Positions 16,695 through 26,413 of a DNA stretch of 64,000 nt are shown in pieces. The position numbers and the translations under genes are program-made. Below the pieces are notes generated by a model that was not told the DNA's origin, made no database searches, and was given only the letters and a program-made list of their open reading frames with translations. The DNA comes from Bacteroides faecis MAJ27 (GTDB lineage Bacteria; Bacteroidota; Bacteroidia; Bacteroidales; Bacteroidaceae): positions 205,334 to 269,333 of the forward strand of contig NZ_FNNN01000004.1 of assembly GCF_900106755.1 (NCBI RefSeq). Direction: 5' to 3'. The first letter of the stretch is position 1, and each line of letters starts with the position of its first letter.

Positions 16695-19613
16695 TTATTG
16701 AGCGTCTTTTGCCAATTTAACAGGGATATTACATGTTACGACTGACAAGTCTTTGAATGTAACCTTCGCTGTCACAGTAAGATTGTAGTCTTTCACCAAA
16801 GTAGAACCTTGATTTTTCCAAGTTACAACACCTGTTACATCATTTACTTCCAGTTTAGAATCCTTAGACATATTAGAAGTCAGTTCAGTCCAAGCAGCAT
16901 TCTCTACGAAAGCATATTCTACGCTGACAATATCATTAGTCAACTTATAAGTATCTGTAGCCTTAGAGCTTAATACCAAAGTTTTTGACGTATTGTTGTA
17001 AGAATAGATATTGCTACCTTCATTGTCTTTAACAACAACCTGCGGCATCGTTGCACCTGTGTTCTCACCAATACCATTACCATAAATACTTATGCCATTA
17101 GTAGTACCGGCAACAAACGGATTAACGAATACAATGTTATAGTTGAAGTTACATGTTTCATCGTTCACCAAAGTAACCTTGTAAGTCATGTTCTTAACAT
17201 CGTCACGCTTAGTCATCGCTTCAGTCAACTTCACAGTTTCATCCGTATTGAATGAAGTCAAAGGATCAGGAGTAACTCCAGTAATACCACTAGCCCACTG
17301 GAACTGGAGAGCGTTCACATTATTCACCTTATTATAATATTCGAAGATATTCTCTCCTTCCATATTAGCGAAGTGCTCGCTTACTACAGAAGACATTTCC
17401 CAGTGACCGGAAGTATTCTGTCCCTTTATCACGATACAGTCATTATAAGTTTTGCCATCAGCAAGAGACTTATAAGTTTCGTTGTAATACAGAGGATTAT
17501 AAACATAAGGAACACATTCTTCCTTCACATAGAATATTTGCTCAAGTTTAATATCGCCATGTGAATTATCATTAGAAGGAATGATAATCTTCACTGAATA
17601 CTTAGCACCCTTACCGTCAATATCCTTATAAGTGTTCTGAGTCTTAATCAGGTTGTTGATACCAACTTTAATAGCTGAAGTCTTAGTAGCATCATCATTC
17701 AACTTAATGTTAAGCAGAAGACCCTTATTAGAGATTACAACATCAGTTTGCTGAGAAACTTCTTCACTGATGATTGTTTCTTCCTGACCACTCTTATTTG
17801 TTACAGTAACCAATACATTATATTTATGATCCTGACCACCATAATAATTCCAGAATGTAGTAGAAGTCAACTTAGCAGTACCATAAATCTTATTGTTGAT
17901 AGCCTGATAATCCATGTTCACATTATCAAGAGGATAAGCATTGGTAAATGCATTATCATCGCTTTCTAACTTATGATAATCAGCAGCCTTAGGATCAGAC
18001 ATATTGATAGTACCATAATCAGGTTTAGTACCCGGAGTAGGATCTTCTTCTGTAATAGACAGTTTAATGTAAGAAGAAGCAACCAGTTTCTTCGCACCAT
18101 TATTGCTAGTCAGGAAAGCATCTACTCTCACTACCGGAGTACGTCCGATAGCCGGAGTTCCGTTAACGACTTCCGGATTAACTTTGATCACACCATTAGC
18201 AAGAGTGTTTTCTCCCTCTTTTGTAATAAACCACTGTTGATTAGTCTTTTCATCATCATTAGCCAGATATTTTTCAGGTATAGAGAATTCATAGCTCATA
18301 CCTTTGAAACCCAATTCAGCCAACCAGTCAGTCTTGATATCAGAATACAATCCTACGTAATCTTTAAGATTAATAGTGCCTGTATACTTAAATGCGGCAT
18401 TTGCCTCAGCATCCAGTGCAACAAACTGTTTGATGAAAGCGTCTGATTCACCTTTAGCAATAGATTGTGTACGTTTGTAGAATGTTACAGCAGCCTCACC
18501 CTGCACCGTTTTTACACTATCGGCAAGTACGAGGTCTATTTCTTCAGAAGTCACATGAACATAATCAGAAGTCAAAGGTGTCTGACCATACCATGCCTGC
18601 AAAGCAGCGATGTTATATTCTTGATTTTCAACCAATGCATTCGGATTGACAGTAGCATCGATGACAGCAACACCATCACTTACAGTTTTATTGTCTACGT
18701 TCAAAAGAACAGTTCTGTCACCGGCAGCACGAGTCGTAATTTTACGGTCAATGAAACCATATACAGTTTTTGCATCTACATTTGCATCTTCCGGATTCAA
18801 ACGATAGTTCATTGCAACAACGTTAGATTTTCCCCAGTCAGACTGTTCTTTGAAAGCGTTGTTAGCAGTATTATACTTAGTTTCATCCAAATAGTTCTTA
18901 ATATGATAGAAAGGATTACTAGTAGTAGCATATGGAACATCCTGGCTTACAACATCAGGTATAAATGCTATAGAAGACAAAGCGATACCAGAAACCAAGT
19001 CAACAGAGATAGACTGACCATCTTTTCCCTGAACACCGGTAAGAGTTAACACATTACCATTAAGTACTGCGCTAATACCTCCTTCAGAGGCAACTTTCCA
19101 ATTGATGTCTGTTGATTCAACAAATTTGTTATCTTTCCATATATCAAAGCATCCGGTTTCCTGATTAGGTACATAGTACAGCCCATTTTCACCCGGCTTG
19201 CCATCTTCACCCGGTTTGCCATCAGCTCCCGGCTTACCATCAGCACCTGCTTGTCCATCTACACCGACAGCTTTGTATTGAGTCTTCACGCCATCTTTAT
19301 ACCAATAGCCACCACTTTCGCCGATTGTCCAGACAGCAGCATCTTTACCAGCAGCACCGTCCTTACCGTTTGTCAACTCATAGCTTTTACCATCGCTGAG
19401 CGTTACAGTAATTCCATTTTCTCCCTTAGTAACGTTCGTGATGACAGCTCCACCATTTACTTTAGCCTGCAATTCATCCAGTGACACTTTTACAGCATCA
19501 ATCTGTTGTTGCAGATTGTCAATGTCATCATCGTAGTCTTTACAGCCTACATAGGTGACAGTAGAAAGTGCCAACGCCCCGAAGAACATCACTCTTACAA
19601 ATTTTCTTTTCAT
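16695..19613 (-). CDS. Phase-variable surface-layer-like lipoprotein with collagen-like tract
   Basis: This 972-residue protein has a lipoprotein signal peptide with the acylated Cys at 24 (TYVGC). A coiled-coil-like segment follows (about 30-55: IDNLQQQIDAVKVSLDELQAK), then a DUF4988-like N-terminal region. Nine uninterrupted Gly-X-Y triplets sit at residues 117-143 (GKPGADGKPGEDGKPGENG, DNA 19185-19265). A long beta-rich remainder has several repeated PEDANV/VNPxxV-like turns. It resembles the B. thetaiotaomicron family of phase-variable surface-layer lipoproteins. No promoter is visible between its start and the inverted repeat at 19676, so expression must come from the invertible segment. 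It heads an operon with the OmpA-family gene. Confidence 0.85.
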   Translation of the reverse strand: MKRKFVRVMFFGALALSTVTYVGCKDYDDDIDNLQQQIDAVKVSLDELQAKVNGGAVITNVTKGENGITVTLSDGKSYELTNGKDGAAGKDAAVWTIGESGGYWYKDGVKTQYKAVGVDGQAGADGKPGADGKPGEDGKPGENGLYYVPNQETGCFDIWKDNKFVESTDINWKVASEGGISAVLNGNVLTLTGVQGKDGQSISVDLVSGIALSSIAFIPDVVSQDVPYATTSNPFYHIKNYLDETKYNTANNAFKEQSDWGKSNVVAMNYRLNPEDANVDAKTVYGFIDRKITTRAAGDRTVLLNVDNKTVSDGVAVIDATVNPNALVENQEYNIAALQAWYGQTPLTSDYVHVTSEEIDLVLADSVKTVQGEAAVTFYKRTQSIAKGESDAFIKQFVALDAEANAAFKYTGTINLKDYVGLYSDIKTDWLAELGFKGMSYEFSIPEKYLANDDEKTNQQWFITKEGENTLANGVIKVNPEVVNGTPAIGRTPVVRVDAFLTSNNGAKKLVASSYIKLSITEEDPTPGTKPDYGTINMSDPKAADYHKLESDDNAFTNAYPLDNVNMDYQAINNKIYGTAKLTSTTFWNYYGGQDHKYNVLVTVTNKSGQEETIISEEVSQQTDVVISNKGLLLNIKLNDDATKTSAIKVGINNLIKTQNTYKDIDGKGAKYSVKIIIPSNDNSHGDIKLEQIFYVKEECVPYVYNPLYYNETYKSLADGKTYNDCIVIKGQNTSGHWEMSSVVSEHFANMEGENIFEYYNKVNNVNALQFQWASGITGVTPDPLTSFNTDETVKLTEAMTKRDDVKNMTYKVTLVNDETCNFNYNIVFVNPFVAGTTNGISIYGNGIGENTGATMPQVVVKDNEGSNIYSYNNTSKTLVLSSKATDTYKLTNDIVSVEYAFVENAAWTELTSNMSKDSKLEVNDVTGVVTWKNQGSTLVKDYNLTVTAKVTFKDLSVVTCNIPVKLAKDAQ

Positions 19614-19675
19614 AACTACTTAAAAATTACATTAATAATATATTATTAAACACTAAGTTTCAATAATAAACGCCC

Positions 19676-19694
19676 GTTACTTTATAGGTAACAG
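19676..19694. repeat. Left inverted repeat / recombination site
   Basis: GTTACTTTATAGGTAACAG. It contains half-sites GTTAC and GTAAC flanking a 7-base core TTTATAG, the layout of a tyrosine-recombinase crossover site. Its perfect reverse complement is at 19958-19976. Confidence 0.9.
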
Positions 19695-19910
19695 GAAAAC
19701 CTTTGTCCAGGCTTTTAGAGGGCCTTCTATACGAAAAACTAAATGATTTGGCTACGAAACATATTTACCCCTGCTTCTGAAATGCGGCAGAGGGGAGGGA
19801 AATCTTTTATTCTGATGAAAGGATTACAAAAGTCCAATACTAAGAAATCCGCTGTTTTATCGTGTAATTTCTCTTTTTTTAGTAGTTTACTAGAAATAAT
19901 ATCTTTTTTG

Positions 19911-19942
19911 TTTGCATGTTTTCCAAAATATATCCATCTTTG
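19911..19942 (+). promoter_or_regulatory. Promoter inside the invertible segment
   Basis: TTTG (19911-19914), a 20-base spacer and CATCTTTG (19935-19942, one mismatch to TAnnTTTG) read rightwards. As drawn they would transcribe antisense into the recombinase 3' end. Confidence 0.7.
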
Positions 19943-19957
19943 CAACGCTATTCGGCT

Positions 19958-19976
19958 CTGTTACCTATAAAGTAAC
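19958..19976. repeat. Right inverted repeat / recombination site
   Basis: CTGTTACCTATAAAGTAAC, the exact reverse complement of 19676-19694. Flanking bases do not match, so the repeat ends precisely at 19 bp. It lies 10 bases from the recombinase stop codon. Confidence 0.9.
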
Positions 19977-19986
19977 ATCCTTATTT

Positions 19987-20925
19987 TCAGACGATTGCCC
20001 ATCCAGTTGATCGCCGAACAAAATCCACGATCTTTTTATTAGCCTCATCAATTTTCTTATTATGAAAAGGCTTCAGATAGGTTTCTGTCACAGTGATAGA
20101 TGAATGTCCCATTGCTTCGGAAATAATTCCCGGATGGATTTCACAATGATACGCAGTCGTAGCCCACGTATGGCGAGCCGTGTATGAGCTCAATTTTCCT
20201 TCCATCCCCATCAATTTCCCCAATAGCATCAGTTTTTGGTTGAAGCTACGCAAAGCCAGTTGGTATTCACGGTAAGCCTCTTCTGTTCCTTCATCACTAC
20301 TCAGAATTGGAAATAAATAAGGAGAACTCTCATTACGATCCATATATCGTCGCAACAACACCATTGCTTCCGGTGCAAGAGTGACAGACAACGAACGTCC
20401 CGTTTTGCGGCGACGATAAGTGATTACATTGTCTCGCAAATCACTTTTCCGCAGATAAGCCAGATCTACAAAAGGCAGACCACGAAGCAGGAACATCAGA
20501 ATAAACAAATTCTGCGCATGCCTTAAATCCGGGGTCACTTCTGGCAATTCCGGCAGACGTCCGAAAACCTTGCGCATTTCTTCATCCTCCAACGCTCGCT
20601 TTCTATCAGCACGTGTACCTGTATAAACAGAACGAAACAAATGAGGGATATACTCCGCTTTCCGAAGATCCACGGCTCGATTGTAAACTGCACGAAAAAC
20701 CCGAAGATAGGTGGAAACAGTATTCCAACTACACCCCCGACTCCGAAGATTTACTTCAAAGGCTTTCAACCATTCGGGAGTCACCCGACGAAAATCAAGA
20801 TGTTTACTTCCATGAAAGGTGATCACGGTATTCAACGTACTTCGATATACATGGGCAGTCCCAAAATTTCCCTCTGCCCGTAGCTCATCGGCTACTTTTC
20901 TAAAAAATAAAATTAAATTCCCCAT
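19987..20925 (-). CDS. Tyrosine site-specific recombinase (promoter invertase)
   Basis: From ATG 20925 (MGNLILFFRKVADELRAEG) this gives 312 residues. It has an N-terminal SAM-like core-binding domain (about 1-105) and a catalytic domain with Arg148 (LRGLPFVDLAYL), Lys174 (RRRKTGR), Arg251 (YTARHTWATTA), His274 (MGHSSI) and nucleophile Tyr283 (TETYLKPF). The first His of the usual HxxR box is Tyr, a common variant in Bacteroides recombinases. It is encoded directly beside the inverted repeats, on the same strand as the lipoprotein. The invertase role follows from this linkage and family precedent; integration of an element is unlikely because no att duplication or cargo is seen. Confidence 0.88.
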   Translation of the reverse strand: MGNLILFFRKVADELRAEGNFGTAHVYRSTLNTVITFHGSKHLDFRRVTPEWLKAFEVNLRSRGCSWNTVSTYLRVFRAVYNRAVDLRKAEYIPHLFRSVYTGTRADRKRALEDEEMRKVFGRLPELPEVTPDLRHAQNLFILMFLLRGLPFVDLAYLRKSDLRDNVITYRRRKTGRSLSVTLAPEAMVLLRRYMDRNESSPYLFPILSSDEGTEEAYREYQLALRSFNQKLMLLGKLMGMEGKLSSYTARHTWATTAYHCEIHPGIISEAMGHSSITVTETYLKPFHNKKIDEANKKIVDFVRRSTGWAIV

Positions 20926-21092
20926 CGTATTAAAACTGTTAATTACAAAACCAAAAATACACACTTTTCCTATAAACAGTAACAGTGAGTCCAGAATTAA
21001 CAAAATCGGGGAACAAAGAGTTTAACGCAAAAAAGAACCGCCCCCTGTAGGGAAGCGGTTCCAAACTATTTTTTAATCTAAGAAAGACGAGA

Positions 21093-22745
<1,653 letters not shown>

Positions 22746-22781
22746 TTAATGATTTACAATTTTCTATTTAAGATCCCGAAA

Positions 22782-23054
22782 TTAACCCAAGATAGCGAGA
22801 ACGTCGCTCTGACGCATGATAAGGTATTTAGTACCTTCGACTTCAAGTTCTGTTCCGGCGTATTTGCCATAAAGAACTGTATCGCCTACTTTCAATACCA
22901 TTTCTTCGTCTTTCGTACCGTGACCTACTGCCACAACTTCACCCTTCAAAGGTTTTTCTTTTGCTGTATCAGGAATAATGATACCACCAATTGTTTTTTC
23001 TTCTGCAGGTGCAGGGAGAATAAGCACTCTGTCTGCTAACGGTTTAATGTTCAT
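22782..23054 (-). CDS. groES: Co-chaperonin GroES
   Basis: This 90-residue protein has the GroES signature [34 protein letters not shown], with the mobile loop about residues 17-32. It caps the GroEL ring. It is the first gene of the operon. No CIRCE (TTAGCACTC-N9-GAGTGCTAA) is seen upstream; a strong hairpin lies at 23099-23117 instead. Confidence 0.97.
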   Translation of the reverse strand: MNIKPLADRVLILPAPAEEKTIGGIIIPDTAKEKPLKGEVVAVGHGTKDEEMVLKVGDTVLYGKYAGTELEVEGTKYLIMRQSDVLAILG

Positions 23055-23098
23055 AGTTCTTTTTTGATTTTATTTGTTATACATTATATTCATGTTTT

Positions 23099-23117
23099 GT
23101 CCTCTTTTGAAGAGGAC
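23099..23117 (-). promoter_or_regulatory. Hairpin upstream of groES
   Basis: GTCCTCTT-TTG-AAGAGGAC is a perfect 8-bp stem with a 3-base loop, 45 bases before the groES start. It could be an operator or a 5' UTR structure controlling chaperonin expression. Confidence 0.5.
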
Positions 23118-23313
23118 GCTAAACTCATTGCGAAAAGCGTGCCAAAGCAAAAGAATGATTGTTTGGCAGAGTTTGACTGACAAAATGACTGACAACCTGC
23201 TCCTATTGGCAAAAAAGCATATTTGTTCCTTACTTTTTAAACAAAAGAAGAGGATTATTCCTTTTAATAGTGTATATTCGTAAACGAACCTCAAAATGCA
23301 TTGTATTAATAAT

Positions 23314-24342
23314 ATGAATAAAATAGGATTCGGTATATCCGTCACGCTCTGTATCCTGTGTTCCTGCACATCGCGTACAGGAGACATGCCTTCTACCGAA
23401 ACACTGCAAACAGACTCCCTCATGCAAGATACGATTGCGGAGACGGTAGCCGAACCTGTAGTTAAAACAATTACTCCGGAACAAATCCATATCACCAAAG
23501 AACTGCTATATGACAAATATACGCTGGAGGACACCTATCCTTATAAGGATACTACCCGCAGTTTTCAGTGGGATAAGATAAAGGAACAGCTTGCTTTGCT
23601 CGAAAATATACAGCAGCAGCCTTCTCAATGGGCGATACTGCAGAACTACAAAAACAGAAACGGCGAAGCGCCTCTGGTGAGAACATTCAAAAGAAATGCT
23701 TACGGACGTGTAGCAGATACTCTCGGCGTAGAACGTTACCAGTCCGTTCCGCTTTATCTGCTGACAGATACCTTAGTACCCGAACGTTACGGTCAAGACG
23801 GGGAACTGACACGATTCCTCGAAGACAGGGAGAAATTCGTGAAAGCAGAACCTATATTTACCGGAGGAGAATGGATGATTCCTAAAAAGTATGTCAAGGT
23901 AATCGGTGACACGGTTGTTTTCAACAAAGCGATCTTTGTAGACCGCCACAATCAGAACATCGCCACGCTAGAACGAACGGGCGAAGGCGAATGGGTAGTA
24001 CGCAGCATGAATCCTTCCACGACCGGACTTCACCGTCCGCCATATGCGCAGGAGACACCTTTGGGGATGTTCGTACTGCAAGAGAAAAAAGTAAAGATGG
24101 TCTTTCTGAAAGATGGTTCCAAAGAGACAGGCGGCTACGCTCCTTATGCCAGCCGTTTCACGGATGGAGCATACATTCATGGAGTACCTGTCAACGAGCC
24201 ACGAAAGACGCAAATAGAATATAGCTGGTCATTGGGAACAACTCCCCGATCGCATATGTGTGTACGGAATGCGACCTCCCACGCTAAGTTTATTTTTGAC
24301 TGGGCACCTGTTAACGAGACGATTATTTTTGTTTTGGAATAA
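23314..24342 (+). CDS. L,D-transpeptidase (YkuD-type) lipoprotein
   Basis: From ATG 23314 this gives 342 residues; an in-frame ATG at 23296 is also possible. The lipoprotein signal ends near LCILCSC. The C-terminal half is a YkuD catalytic domain: YIHGVPVNEP, then the active-site segment SHMCVRNATSHAKFIFDW with Cys about residue 316. These enzymes make 3-3 crosslinks in peptidoglycan or attach proteins to it. The usual SHGC motif reads SHMC here. It lies upstream of a second transpeptidase-like gene with its own promoter. Confidence 0.85.
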   Translation: MNKIGFGISVTLCILCSCTSRTGDMPSTETLQTDSLMQDTIAETVAEPVVKTITPEQIHITKELLYDKYTLEDTYPYKDTTRSFQWDKIKEQLALLENIQQQPSQWAILQNYKNRNGEAPLVRTFKRNAYGRVADTLGVERYQSVPLYLLTDTLVPERYGQDGELTRFLEDREKFVKAEPIFTGGEWMIPKKYVKVIGDTVVFNKAIFVDRHNQNIATLERTGEGEWVVRSMNPSTTGLHRPPYAQETPLGMFVLQEKKVKMVFLKDGSKETGGYAPYASRFTDGAYIHGVPVNEPRKTQIEYSWSLGTTPRSHMCVRNATSHAKFIFDWAPVNETIIFVLE

Positions 24343-24359
24343 AATAGTTTTTATATTTG
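24328..24359 (+). promoter_or_regulatory. Bacteroides-type promoter for the second transpeptidase gene
   Basis: TTTG (24328-24331), 20-base spacer, TATATTTG (24352-24359): an ideal match. The -33 lies inside the end of the preceding gene. Confidence 0.85.
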
Positions 24360-24387
24360 CCACGTTTTTATTCCTAGCTTACACACT

Positions 24388-25083
24388 ATGTTTCAGAAAG
24401 TTATCTTTTGTTTGTTATTTCTTTTCATTCCTCTGAACCGTGCTGCTGTCAATACGGTTGCCAACTCTCCTTTTACCTCTTCGGAACCGGTTTCGGAGCT
24501 AGCCGCCGGTGAGCTGCTTTTCGAAGAAATGGAATTAGGAGGAACTGTCAATTTCATTGCTTTCCGGCAGGCTGTAGCAGGTTATAATCGAATCAAAGAA
24601 AAAAGCAAACCGATTCTGACACTGATAGACTTCTCCAAACCTTCTACCGAGAAACGCTTCTTTGTGTTTGACATGGAAAAGAAGAAATTACTGTATTCAT
24701 CAGTCGTTGCACACGGCAGAAATAGCGGAGAAAATTACGCCACATCATTTTCCAACCAATATGGTTCATATAAAAGTTCGCTAGGCTTTTATCTTACCGA
24801 AAATACTTACCAAGGAGGAAACGGATATTCCCTTATTCTCAACGGACTGGAAAAAGGAATCAACGATAAAGCAAAAGCACGGTCTATCGTAGTGCACGGA
24901 GCTCCATACGCCAATCCGTCAGTAGCTGCTTCGGGGCGATTAGGCAGAAGCCTCGGATGCCCCGCCCTTCCGACTAAACTCGCCCGCCCCATTATCAATA
25001 CGATCAAAGACGGCAGTGTCATGTTTATCTATGCCAATAATCCGCATTATCTGGCACAAAGTAATATTCTACATAAGAATTAA
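24388..25083 (+). CDS. Murein L,D-transpeptidase catalytic-domain protein (YkuD_2)
   Basis: This 231-residue protein has a signal peptide (about 1-20, ending LNRAAVN). The single domain carries DFSKPSTEKRFFVFDMEKKKLLY near residue 85 and the conserved active-site block SIVVHGAPYANPSV...SLGCPALP with Cys about residue 192. It belongs to the YkuD_2 family of predicted peptidoglycan L,D-transpeptidases or related Cys enzymes; few members are characterised. Own promoter just upstream. Confidence 0.85.
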   Translation: MFQKVIFCLLFLFIPLNRAAVNTVANSPFTSSEPVSELAAGELLFEEMELGGTVNFIAFRQAVAGYNRIKEKSKPILTLIDFSKPSTEKRFFVFDMEKKKLLYSSVVAHGRNSGENYATSFSNQYGSYKSSLGFYLTENTYQGGNGYSLILNGLEKGINDKAKARSIVVHGAPYANPSVAASGRLGRSLGCPALPTKLARPIINTIKDGSVMFIYANNPHYLAQSNILHKN

Positions 25084-25218
25084 TCAATCTTTTCATCTTT
25101 CACATTCATCAGATTATAGTATACTAATAGACTGGCTGTAATTCATTAATAGACAAATTCCGTTGCATCAGGAGCAAACTTCATTTGTTCTAATGATAAA
25201 CTTATCTTTTATCTAAAG

Positions 25219-25314
25219 CAAACTCAAAACGCAAGCTTTGTTTTTATAAATGCAAGCTTCATTTCTATAAACGCAAGTTTCGTTTATAAAAACAAAGCTT
25301 GCGTTTTGAGTTTG
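25219..25314. repeat. 32-bp perfect palindrome nested over three tandem repeats
   Basis: Arms 25219-25250 and 25283-25314 are perfect reverse complements (32 bp; core GCAAGCTTTGTTTTTATAAA). The 32-base loop carries two degenerate direct copies of the same word (TGCAAGCTTCATTTCTATAAA, CGCAAGTTTCGTTTATAAA). This is part of the 487-base gene-free stretch 25084-25570 between convergent genes; the rest is AT-rich with the repeats listed next. Confidence 0.85.
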
Positions 25315-25447
25315 GATCTAATACAAAGGAAGTTTGCCATTAGAGGAAAAGAAGTTAATCTCTAATGAAACAGAACTTATCTATTAATAGATGACGGAAA
25401 GAGTAATAGGTTATTAGATAAGGAAACAGAGACCAAGATGAAAAAAG

Positions 25448-25539
25448 GGTGAAAGATGAAAGATAGGTGAAAGATCTTTCACCATCACAGACCCTTGATC
25501 AATAAAGAGATTCCGCAGTATCGGTGAAAGATGAAAGAT
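25448..25539. repeat. GGTGAAAGAT repeats
   Basis: GGTGAAAGATGAAAGAT occurs at 25448-25464 and again at 25523-25539. Between them GGTGAAAGATCTTTCACC (25466-25483) is a perfect 18-bp palindrome. Intergenic, unknown role. Confidence 0.8.
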
Positions 25540-25570
25540 CTTTTTGAAGTTTTTATTCAGGAGAGAAATG

Positions 25571-26122
25571 TTATTTCAAAGCAGCCATATACTTCCAAAG
25601 CGGAGCTACATTCAATGCCTGCATTATCTGATTGTTGTCCAGCAGGCTTCTAACTTCTTCCAGAGTCAGCAGATGAACAGATAAATCTTCTGTTGCTTCC
25701 AGATGCTGATGGTCTATCAATTCTACATCAGTGGCAAGAAAGCAATAGGTCAGATTGGTATGAGTACTTGGATTGGCAGAGATCACCATATATTCCTGCC
25801 AGTTTCCCTTGCCGTATCCGGTTTCTTCCCACAATTCACGTTGGGCGGATATCAGAGGGGAAGCATCCTCCTTTTCACAAACGCCTGCACAAAGTTCATA
25901 ACAGGTCTTTTCTACTCCCGGACGATATTGGCGCACAAACACGAACTTGCCTTCTTTCGTAATGGCAATCGTATTCACCCAGTCGGGATACTCCAGTATA
26001 TAATACTCAGGGATATGATTCCCATTGGGAAGCAACATATCTTCGCAACGTACAGTCAACCAAGGACGGCGAAACAGGTATTTACTGCTCACCGTTTTCC
26101 ATGCTTTCTCTTTTTCATCCAT
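25571..26122 (-). CDS. Nudix hydrolase (ADP-ribose pyrophosphatase-like)
   Basis: The start at 26122 (MDEKEKAWKTVSSKYLFRRPW) gives 183 residues. A consensus promoter at 26144-26175 lies inside the longer frame and excludes the farther Met. The Nudix box reads AGVCEKEDASPLISAQRELWEETGYG (in parts, about residues 85-108), with one residue more than the canonical spacing before REL.EE.G. The N-terminal LFRRPWLTVRCEDM and YYILEYPDWVNTIA are typical of ADP-ribose pyrophosphatase-like members. Substrate inferred. Confidence 0.87.
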   Translation of the reverse strand: MDEKEKAWKTVSSKYLFRRPWLTVRCEDMLLPNGNHIPEYYILEYPDWVNTIAITKEGKFVFVRQYRPGVEKTCYELCAGVCEKEDASPLISAQRELWEETGYGKGNWQEYMVISANPSTHTNLTYCFLATDVELIDHQHLEATEDLSVHLLTLEEVRSLLDNNQIMQALNVAPLWKYMAALK

Positions 26123-26143
26123 AATGATTCCATTTGTCTTTGA

Positions 26144-26175
26144 CAAAAGTAATGTTTTTCTTCGGATTCCCCAAA
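26144..26175 (-). promoter_or_regulatory. Bacteroides-type promoter for the Nudix gene
   Basis: On the minus strand: TTTG (26175-26172), 20-base spacer, TACTTTTG (26151-26144). It supports the 26122 start. Confidence 0.85.
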
Positions 26176-26413
26176 ATGAGTTTATAGTAGGAAGTCTCAT
26201 CAAACAGTCAATAACAAGCAGCATAATAACCAAGAAAAAAAGATTCACCAAATAAACTTTAATTTTTAGCGTTTAGTCACATCATTCCACATAATAGGCT
26301 CATATAGCGAATTATACATTTTTTGATGTTATTTTTAAAGTATACATTTGCGGCTGATAAATAACACACAACTTAATAACAAAACATTATCAAATTATAA
26401 AAGCGATACTATT

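Larger units (their letters stand above)
19676..19976. promoter_or_regulatory. Invertible promoter segment (shown in OFF orientation)
   Basis: This 301-bp segment is bounded by perfect 19-bp inverted repeats, with no plausible gene inside. It carries one good Bacteroides promoter, on the plus strand, pointing away from the lipoprotein gene. Flipping maps position p to 39652-p, which would place the transcript start near 19703 reading left, about 90 bases before the lipoprotein ATG. A hairpin CCCCTGC/GCAGAGGGG (19768-19795) also lies inside. The adjacent tyrosine recombinase is the obvious inversion enzyme. Confidence 0.88.

Noticed and set aside
18465..19049. Plus-strand open frame of 194 codons opposite the surface lipoprotein
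   Set aside because: Low-complexity Ile/Ser/Arg translation typical of antisense to a Thr/Asn/Asp-rich gene; no promoter or start signals.
19739..19945. 68-codon minus-strand frame inside the invertible segment
   Set aside because: Lacks start signals and recognisable content; in the ON orientation it would be on the opposite strand. The segment is better explained as a promoter switch.
19987..20925. Recombinase as integrase of an integrative element
   Set aside because: No cargo, tRNA target or att direct repeat seen. Inverted repeats next to it and the surface gene fit a promoter invertase instead.
23055..23295. CIRCE operator before groES
   Set aside because: Looked for TTAGCACTC and GAGTGCTAA in the upstream region; not present.
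25219..25539. CRISPR array
   Set aside because: Repeats are few, contiguous or inverted, and not separated by unique regular spacers; no cas genes nearby.
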